From: Epibacterium ulvae
GTDB taxonomy: Bacteria > Pseudomonadota > Alphaproteobacteria > Rhodobacterales > Rhodobacteraceae
Reading direction: 5' to 3'
DNA: 48,826 nt
Assembly (NCBI RefSeq): GCF_018678075.1
Contig: NZ_JAHHIR010000034.1
Location: forward strand, 1-48,826
This document shows, piece by piece, positions 42,974-48,826 of the stretch. The notes under the pieces were generated by a model. That model saw only the letters and a list, made by a program, of their open reading frames with translations, was not told where the DNA came from and ran no database searches. Within the stretch, counting starts at the first letter, position 1. Every line of letters begins with the position of its first letter. The position numbers were made by a program, and so were the translations under genes.

Positions 42974-44287
42974 TCAAAGCCGATCAAAAATTGTATCCAG
43001 ATTATCGCGGAACGACATGGCTGGAGCACCCAATGGCAAGAGCTTTGTGGTGCCCCAATGCCAAGGGATCGGGCTGACAGGTGTGACGGGGAACGGCAGC
43101 GTGTCGTTCGCGGCGCCCATGGCCTTTCTAGCCAACGCGCGCCCCATAACAGATGTCATTGCGATGCCTCGGCCACTGAAACCAATCGCAGCCAATACGC
43201 CTGGCGCGGGTTCGTGCAAATGCGGCATCATTTCGGTGGTTACGGCAATACGCCCTGCCCATGCGGTTTCAATCTTGGACTGCTGCAATTGCGGGAAGAC
43301 CCGATGCAAACCATTGCGAAGACGTCCCAAACCGCCAAGTGCTGCGGCTTGATCAGTGCTGCCAACACATCCAAAGATAAGACGGCGATCCCGATCATAG
43401 CGCGCGAAATAGATAGCGCGCCGTGTGTCCGCAATTGTAACAGCATTTGGCAGAACTTGTTGCTGGAGTTCCGCTGACAACGGTTCTGTCGCAAGCGCAA
43501 TACTGACCATAGGAAAGAAGGTCTGCTGCAGGCCTGGCCACAGTCCATTGGTGTGCGCATTGGTGGTCAGGATAACCTGCTTTGCAATAACACGTCCTTG
43601 TGGAGTGTTCAGATGCCAGTGGTCACCCACGCGTTTCATGCCTGTCACTTTGCTGTTCTCAAACAGCTGCACCCCTAGGCGTTCTGCCGCGCGGGCATAA
43701 CCATAGGTCAGCGACAGTGGCTGCACGTGGCCACCTTTCTTGTGGAACAGGGAAAACCCGTATTCCTTTGACCCACTCATCTTTTGGGTCTGCTCTCTGT
43801 CTAGAAAATCAATGGAAGCGCCGGCTTTGTTCCAGGCTTCTCCCAGGGAAATCAGGCGTTTTTTCGCAGATTTACAATGCGCGGCTTGAACCCAACCGTT
43901 TTGCTCGGCGTCACAATCGACATCGTATTTGCCAATGTCACGGAACAACGCATCCGCAGAGCCCAATGTTGTCTCAATCAACCTGTTCGCCTGCGGCTCG
44001 CCAAATTTCTTGACCAGCTCGTCAGGCGTTGCACGCCAAATAGGGTTACATTGGCCGCCGCTGCGACCCGACGCGCCCCAGCCAATTTCCATTGCGTCCA
44101 GCACGGCAACGGTGGCCCCTTCTTCAGCAAGTCCAATCGCCGTGCGGCACCCCGTCAGACCGCCCCCGACGATTGCAAAGTCAACTTCGATATCTTCGCT
44201 CAGAACCAGAGCCTTCGGTCGTTCAGCAGCGGTTCTGCGCCAATGGACTTCGTCAATGCTCTGGGGGTTGAAGCTGTTGATTGTCAT
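42974..44287 (-). CDS. FAD-dependent amine/glycine oxidase-like oxidoreductase (DAO family)
   Basis: The 437-residue protein belongs to the DAO superfamily (DadA, PuuB, glycine oxidase). FAD binds at DFAIVGGGLTGCRTAIGLAEEG near residues 35-56 (GxGxxG variant GGGLTG), with GWGASGRSGGQC following, a PuuB-like segment. The C-terminal FAD loop has GFSGRGIAMTSVMGRALA. These enzymes oxidise secondary or primary amines, releasing ammonia and an aldehyde or keto acid. It follows the transport genes, 149 bases after the permease, separated by a strong hairpin. The transported solute could therefore be an amine; this is inference. Confidence 0.88.
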   Translation of the reverse strand: MTINSFNPQSIDEVHWRRTAAERPKALVLSEDIEVDFAIVGGGLTGCRTAIGLAEEGATVAVLDAMEIGWGASGRSGGQCNPIWRATPDELVKKFGEPQANRLIETTLGSADALFRDIGKYDVDCDAEQNGWVQAAHCKSAKKRLISLGEAWNKAGASIDFLDREQTQKMSGSKEYGFSLFHKKGGHVQPLSLTYGYARAAERLGVQLFENSKVTGMKRVGDHWHLNTPQGRVIAKQVILTTNAHTNGLWPGLQQTFFPMVSIALATEPLSAELQQQVLPNAVTIADTRRAIYFARYDRDRRLIFGCVGSTDQAAALGGLGRLRNGLHRVFPQLQQSKIETAWAGRIAVTTEMMPHLHEPAPGVLAAIGFSGRGIAMTSVMGRALARKAMGAANDTLPFPVTPVSPIPWHWGTTKLLPLGAPAMSFRDNLDTIFDRL

Positions 44288-44392
44288 TCTGTGCTCATAC
44301 GGTTTCGCAACATCTCAATGTGCTCTTTGGTTGCTATTTGGGTCGCCGAAAACCACGCCGACCCGACGGGCACCCACCGAAGCGGGTGCAAT

Positions 44393-44432
44393 TGACTTCT
44401 GGCGCGCGGAGGAGGGAGCGCGCCAGAAGTCA
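44393..44432 (-). promoter_or_regulatory. 15-bp perfect RNA hairpin between permease and oxidoreductase genes
   Basis: TGACTTCTGGCGCGC (44393-44407) pairs exactly with GCGCGCCAGAAGTCA (44418-44432) around a 10-base purine-rich loop. No T-run follows on the minus strand, so it is more likely a processing or stability element, or a partial attenuator, than a full terminator. It starts just after the permease stop codon. Confidence 0.6.
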
Positions 44433-44436
44433 GGGC

Positions 44437-45702
44437 TTAGCTCTTGCCTTTCCAAGGCACGAGATAACGTTCAGCCCAGCGCATCATCATATCGATGCCG
44501 AACCCGATCACACCAATCAGGACGATGCCCATGATGACGATATCAGTGTTCTGGAACTTCGACGCGGTCATGATCATCATGCCAGCCCCTTGTTCCGCAG
44601 CGACAAGTTCAGCCGCGACAACGGTGCCCCAGCACACACCCATCGCAACGCGCGCACCGGTAAAGATTTCGGGTAACGAGTTGGGAATGATGACATGGCG
44701 CATGATTTGCCACTTGCTGGCGCCCAATGAATAGGCTGCATGAACCTTGCTGATGTTAACACCAGACACACCTGACCGCGCAGCAATGGCCATGATCCAC
44801 AGGGCTGCAAGGAACAGCAGGATGATCTTACCCGCCTCGCCGATACCGGCCCAGATGATGACAAGAGGGATCAATGCCAGCGGAGGAACAGGACGCATGA
44901 ATTCAACAATCGGATCGAACCAACCGCGAAACCAGTTGCTAAGTCCCATTGCATATCCAAGAGGAATGCCAACCACTGCGCCAAGGATAAAGCCCAGAAT
45001 AACCCGGTACAACGAGAAGCCCAGATGCTCCCAGATTGAGAAGTTCCGAAAGCCTTCTTTGAAGATCTTTACCGTACGGGTCCACACAGTCTCGGGTGAG
45101 GGCAAGTACAGCGGCTCCATTTGAAGACCGCGCGAAGGTTCAAAGTTTGGGGTGCCTTTGTCAGACAAGGTCACAGAGCCAAAGTCGAAATCGACAGTGC
45201 CCCCTGGAGTAATAGGTTGACCGTTGATGGCAACAATTTTTGCACCCTCTTTCCGGGTCGTCTCGTCGTTCTTGTCCCAAGGGATCAGCACGGACCGCCA
45301 CTGCGCAACAACAGCCGCGTCGTTCTTGGCAAACCCATCGCCCGCAGGGACTTCGGCTGTTTCGGCGGGTGTCTCGCGGGGGTGAACCACAACACGCACC
45401 AAGGCATCATCCGTCGCACCATCAGCCTTTTGCGCGGTGTAGGTGAACTCAGCCGTTCCTTCGAAAGGCGCAGGGGCATGAAGGGGTTTCGGGACGATAA
45501 CCGACCCGGTGAAGATCCCCCAAATCAGGAAAATCGTGGCGATAGAGATAACACCGGCTATCCGGTTGGGGCGCACAGCACTTTCATCTCCGAAGGTGAC
45601 AGTTTTCAGCGAGGTGAAATCGCGGATGCCTGCGCCTTGCAGTTTCGTCACCAAGTAGAAAGAGACAACAAAAACAGCAACGTAAATTAGGAATGGAGTC
45701 AT
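44437..45702 (-). CDS. ABC transporter permease, TauC/SsuC family with inserted domain
   Basis: The 421-residue protein is far longer than usual TauC (about 270). Two helices (about residues 3-21 and 49-69) are followed by a hydrophilic 125-residue region (about 75-200, with AEFTYTAQKADG, VRVVVHPRE and VAINGQPITPGGTVDF), predicted to be beta-rich. The normal permease core then starts at LPSPETVW and includes the EAA loop (AAYSLGASKWQIMRHVIIPNSLPEI) that docks to the ATPase. The insert is probably periplasmic or at the membrane face, and might replace or aid ligand recognition. An ATGA overlap joins it to the ATPase gene. Confidence 0.88.
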   Translation of the reverse strand: MTPFLIYVAVFVVSFYLVTKLQGAGIRDFTSLKTVTFGDESAVRPNRIAGVISIATIFLIWGIFTGSVIVPKPLHAPAPFEGTAEFTYTAQKADGATDDALVRVVVHPRETPAETAEVPAGDGFAKNDAAVVAQWRSVLIPWDKNDETTRKEGAKIVAINGQPITPGGTVDFDFGSVTLSDKGTPNFEPSRGLQMEPLYLPSPETVWTRTVKIFKEGFRNFSIWEHLGFSLYRVILGFILGAVVGIPLGYAMGLSNWFRGWFDPIVEFMRPVPPLALIPLVIIWAGIGEAGKIILLFLAALWIMAIAARSGVSGVNISKVHAAYSLGASKWQIMRHVIIPNSLPEIFTGARVAMGVCWGTVVAAELVAAEQGAGMMIMTASKFQNTDIVIMGIVLIGVIGFGIDMMMRWAERYLVPWKGKS

Positions 45703-46505
45703 TTTGAATCTCCCGAACGTCCCATGATTTCTTCTTCCATGTCCCAGATCATGCTGAGAATTTCTTCGCGCTTCACACCAAAGTCGGGGTGTTTCTTGAC
45801 CTCACGTAGGTCGGCCTCAACGCCAAGATCTGCAAAGGGAAGACGGTATTCAGTGTGGATACGTCCTGGCCGTGGCGCCATAACCAGCAGGCGTTCCCCC
45901 AGCAGCAGGGCTTCTTCAACAGAGTGGGTGATCAAAATGATGGTCTTGCCGGTTTCTTTCCAAAGCTTCAAAACCAGCGACTGCATCTTTTCGCGCGTCA
46001 ACGCGTCCAGCGCACCAAGCGGTTCGTCCATCAAGATCACATCCGGGTGGTTCGCAAGACAGCGGGCCAAGGCCACACGTTGCTGCATACCGCCGGACAA
46101 TTCGTAGATCGCTTTGTCCTTGAAGTCTTGCAGGCCTACGATTTCAAGAAGATGATCAACCTCATCTTTGTATTCCGCTTCCCGCTGGCCCTGCATACGC
46201 GGGCCAAAACTGATGTTGTCGCGCACAGACATCCATTCAAACAGCGCACCCTTTTGGAAGACCATTCCTCGGTCTGCGCTAGGCCCGTGAACAGCTCTGC
46301 CGTTCAAAGTGATTTCACCACCACTGGGCGCCAGAAAGCCCGCAACAATATTGAGGAGTGTCGTTTTACCGCACCCAGAAGGACCCAGTACGCTTAGCAA
46401 TTCCCCAGATTTGAGGTCAAGAGAGACGTCCTGCAACGCTTGAACTGCACCACCGCTGGGCAGATCAAAGCTCATGGATAGGTTTTGGATCGAAAGTCCA
46501 GTCAT
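45699..46505 (-). CDS. ABC transporter ATPase, TauB/SsuB family
   Basis: The 268-residue protein has Walker A GPSGCGKTTLLN, Q-loop VFQKGALFEW, signature LSGGMQQRVALARCLA, Walker B VILMDEPLGALD and switch histidine ILITHSVEEALLLGERL. The size, sequence pattern and gene partners fit nitrate/sulfonate/bicarbonate-type importers. A short acidic C-terminal extension ends in EEEIMGRSGDSK. It is the second gene of the operon, 94 bases after the binding protein. Confidence 0.93.
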   Translation of the reverse strand: MTGLSIQNLSMSFDLPSGGAVQALQDVSLDLKSGELLSVLGPSGCGKTTLLNIVAGFLAPSGGEITLNGRAVHGPSADRGMVFQKGALFEWMSVRDNISFGPRMQGQREAEYKDEVDHLLEIVGLQDFKDKAIYELSGGMQQRVALARCLANHPDVILMDEPLGALDALTREKMQSLVLKLWKETGKTIILITHSVEEALLLGERLLVMAPRPGRIHTEYRLPFADLGVEADLREVKKHPDFGVKREEILSMIWDMEEEIMGRSGDSK

Positions 46506-46566
46506 TCCCCACCTATTATATTTATTTTAAAAAAAGGAGCCATGCCGCCGCGGGGCAGGCAAAAGT

Positions 46567-46590
46567 GGCGCGAGGGAGAGCCCTCGCGCC
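46567..46590 (-). promoter_or_regulatory. Hairpin after the binding-protein gene
   Basis: GGCGCGAGGG (46567-46576) pairs exactly with CCCTCGCGCC (46581-46590) around a 4-base loop, ten bases after the binding-protein stop codon, without a strong T-run. Such hairpins commonly protect the upstream mRNA, so that more binding protein than ATPase and permease is made. Confidence 0.7.
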
Positions 46591-46599
46591 TGGTCGGGC

Positions 46600-47592
46600 T
46601 TACATGTCCTGAACGGCCTTCAAAGGATCTGTGTTGACTGCGCTGTTGTAACTTTCCAAAGAATAGTCCATCGAGCCGGCTTCCACGAACACTTCGGCAA
46701 CACCCTTCATGAAGGTTTGCACGTTGCCACCCAGCCACTTCTCAGACAGCTGCTCTTCGACCGAAGGCATTTTCATGGTTGCGATGGCAGATTTCGCGGC
46801 ATCCAGGTCCAGGCCCGCTTCCTGAGCAATCACGCTCAGCAACTCGTCGCTGCCATCAGCGTACCATTTTTTGTTTGCTTCCGCGGTAACCGCCAAGAAC
46901 TTCGCAACAACGTCGCCATTTTCAGCGATGTAGGATGCAGGTGCCGATGTTACGTCAAACACCAGAATGCCCAGCTCTTCTTTCTCATCACCGGTCAGCA
47001 GAACGTTGCCGTGTTCCTTCATACGGGAAAGGCCACCGCCGAAACCGCATGCAAAGTCCACAGCACCTTGGCTAAGCGCGACTGCGCCTTCTGGTGGCGC
47101 CATGTCCACAACCTGCAGTGAATCAACTGGAATGCCGAAATGGCTCATTTGACGCAGGAAGCCGTAGTGCGCGGCGGTTCCCAATGGAACAGCGACTTTC
47201 TTACCGGCCAGCTCGCCAGCGGAGTCTTTGTCAATTTCCAGTCCAGAGGAAACAACACAGTTATCATTGTCAGAATAGCTCACTGCGATGTCGACAACCT
47301 GAAGATCTTGACCGCCCGAAGCTGCAACAACGAAAGGAGGCAGGCCTTGCGAAACTGCGATTTGAACGTCACCTGACGCCATCGCTGCGCTCATTGCGGT
47401 GCCGGTTTCGAAAGAAACCCAGTTCACCTTCATGCCCAGTGCCTCGTCGTAAGCGCCTGTCGCTTTGGCTGCCATCATGGGCATTGGCCATTCCAAGAAG
47501 TACGCAACGGTCAGTTCTTCCGCCATTGCAGCTGCCCCGGAGACGGCTGCAATCGCTGCAGCCAAAATTGTCGTTGATGTCTTTTTGATCAT
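46600..47592 (-). CDS. ABC transporter periplasmic binding protein, TauA/NMT1 family
   Basis: The 330 residues begin with a signal peptide (TSTTILAAAIAAVSGAAAM-AEE). The body follows the NMT1/TauA pattern: LTVAYFLEWPMPMMAAKATG, VNWVSFETGTAMSAAMASGD, QIAVSQGLPPFVVAASGG, KKVAVPLGTAAHYGFLRQ and VDMAPPEGAVALSQGAVDFACGFGG. The family covers taurine, sulfonates, thiamine precursors and amines. Several ligand-pocket motifs of true TauA were not recognisable, so the substrate is open. It is the first gene of the transport operon; upstream 500 bases are free of genes. Confidence 0.9.
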   Translation of the reverse strand: MIKKTSTTILAAAIAAVSGAAAMAEELTVAYFLEWPMPMMAAKATGAYDEALGMKVNWVSFETGTAMSAAMASGDVQIAVSQGLPPFVVAASGGQDLQVVDIAVSYSDNDNCVVSSGLEIDKDSAGELAGKKVAVPLGTAAHYGFLRQMSHFGIPVDSLQVVDMAPPEGAVALSQGAVDFACGFGGGLSRMKEHGNVLLTGDEKEELGILVFDVTSAPASYIAENGDVVAKFLAVTAEANKKWYADGSDELLSVIAQEAGLDLDAAKSAIATMKMPSVEEQLSEKWLGGNVQTFMKGVAEVFVEAGSMDYSLESYNSAVNTDPLKAVQDM

Positions 47593-48125
47593 TTTGCTTT
47601 CCCTGTTGTACTAGTTCCGCATTGCAAAACTTTTATTTTACAATGCGAGAATAGCGGGAGCATTTCATCTTCGTCAATAATAAAAACAAGGCCTAAAGCT
47701 CCGCGCAACGCTGCACGCTTATTCTTAAAGCGCCGCGATCCTAAACCTCTGGAACTATTTATGTTTCCCCTACCCTCTGTCGACGTTCAGAGAAACGTTA
47801 GGTAAAATCATATCCCCCTTGTTTGAGGTATGAGGAGGTAAAACGCCTATAGGGAGAAACATGCCACGTTCAAGTCAGCGATTCTTGGGCCCAAATTGCG
47901 CGGAATTCCGTACCCGCGACCATCGGCCACCATAGAACCATTTCAGATAAAGATCGGTGAATCACTTTTAATATAATGAATTCTTACACTTAACCCAAAA
48001 TGGTGCCCTACCGCCTAAGTACAGGCCACGCTCTATTTGTTTTTCATGATTGAACTTACATTTTGCATTGTACAGCTACGATCAGATTGCAAACTCACCC
48101 CGGCCCAGAGGAGACAACTGGAACG
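47593..48125. other. 533-base region upstream of the transport operon
   Basis: No convincing gene. A short frame at 47862-47934 (24 codons after GGGAGA, ending TAG) has a good ribosome binding site but no recognisable product, and may be a leader or a remnant. AT-rich segments near 47620-47680 could hold the promoter of the transport operon. A CRP/IclR-type palindrome was not found by eye. Confidence 0.4.
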
Positions 48126-48461
48126 GTGAAGTCTTCGGAACCCAATATTGAACAAGTACCGGCGCGCCGATCAAAGGCTTGGAACGTTCATCCAAAGCTG
48201 CCGATCGACATGTAACCGGTCTTTGACGTACCGCCAAAACCAAAGGCGTCGCTTAAATGGCTGCTCGGCACATGGCTCAAGTTCTCGCCGCCTATGAACC
48301 ACCCAATTTTTGTACTGATCATGGTCTACTTCCTGATGCCAAGCCCCGAAGCGATGCAGCTTTTCTCGGCAGATTGGATGCTCAAAATCGCAGCAATCCT
48401 TTTCGGTTCTATCATCCTGCTCGGGACAGAGCTCCATTTGTACCTTTATGTACCTGCCGCA
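48126..48461 (+). pseudogene. Sterol desaturase/fatty acid hydroxylase-like gene, 5' part, nonsense and IS-truncated
   Basis: From GTG 48126 the frame reads SEPNIEQVPARRSKAWN and VHPKLPIDM, is stopped by TAA at 48213-48215, then continues in the same frame as PVFDVPPKPKASLKWLLGTW and MNHPIFVLIMVYFLM, with further membrane helices to LHLYLYVPAA. The pattern (an HP.LPI segment followed by PVFDxPP, then membrane helices) resembles the N-terminus of roseobacter sterol desaturase-family proteins, whose catalytic histidine boxes lie further on and are lost here. At 48462 an IS5 end begins. Two independent lesions, a stop and an insertion, make it non-functional. Family recognition is moderate. Confidence 0.55.
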
Positions 48462-48826
48462 GCTTTGTTGCACAAATCGGGGTTTGAACGGATTTCCCCT
48501 TTCCCCGGACGGATTTATCCTACGGGCTCTGTGATAGGTATGCCAAGAACGGTGTAGCGGTTGAGCACCGCGATCCGGACTTGGAGCTCGGCAACTTGCC
48601 GGTCGAAGTCCCGCGCCATGAGGCTTTGGCCGAGTAGTTTGACGCAGTGCATGTTCGTCTCTGCTTGGCTTCTGCGGTGATATCCGGTCAACATTCGCCA
48701 GAGTGCTCGTCCTAGATATTTGCAGGCTCTTACGGCTTCGTTTCGCGCGATAGCTCCTGCCGTGCTTGACTTCCAAAGTTGGGCATTCTTGCGTGGTGCG
48801 ATGATGGCTGCGGCTCCCCGAGCGGG
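48462..48826 (-). mobile_element. IS5-family insertion sequence, right part outside window
   Basis: The element starts with GCTTTGTTGCACAAATCGG at 48462-48480, the same inverted repeat as in the remnant at 39037-39718. The transposase gene lies on the minus strand, so this copy is oriented opposite to that remnant. Its other end and any target duplication are outside the window. Confidence 0.85.
48515..48826 (-). CDS. IS5-family transposase, C-terminal 103 residues
   Basis: The visible part reads APRKNAQLWKSSTAGAIARNE, then GYHRRSQAETNMHCVKLLGQ with the glutamate of the DDE catalytic triad, then LMARDFDRQVAELQVRIAVLN and a terminal TEPVG. The frame is intact as far as it is seen, so this copy may be active. 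The N-terminal two-thirds, with the two aspartates, is beyond the window. It matches the family of the dead copy at 39100 and supplies the segment deleted there. Confidence 0.85.
   Translation of the reverse strand, partial: PARGAAAIIAPRKNAQLWKSSTAGAIARNEAVRACKYLGRALWRMLTGYHRRSQAETNMHCVKLLGQSLMARDFDRQVAELQVRIAVLNRYTVLGIPITEPVG

Noticed and set aside
48171-48776. 201-codon minus-strand frame at the right end
   Set aside because: It crosses from the desaturase fragment into the IS in the wrong frame for the transposase and shows no family pattern.

Overview
The window looks like chromosome from a marine alphaproteobacterium of the Rhodobacterales (Roseobacter group). This rests on gene content and recognisable protein families: Lon of 803 residues, a TRAP dicarboxylate system, an assimilatory sulfur cluster of the cobA-DUF2849-cysI-cysH-DUF934 type, DhaKL, TauABC-like transport and IS5-family elements. 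The genus cannot be named from sequence reading alone.

Layout. Positions 1-5575 are a decaying accessory island next to a tRNA-Val gene. It holds a type I restriction-modification remnant (hsdM with two in-frame stops, hsdS cut off), a zinc-metallopeptidase-like gene convergent with an unknown gene, and a serine recombinase that has lost both its catalytic serine and its reading frame. Two identical tRNA-Val(TAC) genes (5532-5607, 6398-6473) bracket a histidine phosphatase gene. From 6.5 to 16.3 kb is core chromosome: an Lrp regulator divergent from a Leu/Val/Phe-type dehydrogenase with a clear operator between them, lon, tgt, an SPFH/NfeD pair, SufT, an IscA-like protein and tpiA. From 16.3 to 22.7 kb is a complete C4-dicarboxylate-type TRAP system (dctPQM) with its two-component system dctBD. 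The DctD-like regulator lacks the GAFTGA loop and the Walker A lysine, yet tandem DctD-type palindromes lie upstream of dctP.

From 22.7 to 33 kb are a cytochrome P450, an Lrp regulator divergent from the siroheme/sulfite reduction operon, a ferredoxin-NADP reductase, a MarR-GNAT fusion with a perfect 25-bp palindrome over its promoter, an Ala-rich repeat protein, infC (apparently starting at AUA) and a soluble chemoreceptor-like protein. From 33.2 to 39.0 kb five tightly coupled genes encode three glycosyltransferase-like proteins (one fused to a sulfotransferase-like domain), a sulfotransferase and an FkbM methyltransferase, probably for a decorated surface glycan.

From 39.0 kb to the end, two related IS5-family elements in opposite orientation (a dead remnant at 39037-39718 and one entering from the right at 48462) bound a module of DhaKL-like kinase, IclR regulator, cupin, FAD oxidoreductase and a TauABC-like ABC transporter. 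The permease has an unusual inserted domain. The module looks like an acquired pathway for a small organic solute of unknown identity. The strongest leads are this module, the sulfotransferase/glycosyltransferase operon, and the apparently sigma54-independent DctD with its tandem sites. The degraded genes at both ends carry in-frame TAA or TAG codons, but intact genes here end normally with TAA, TAG and TGA, so decay rather than recoding is the likely reason.
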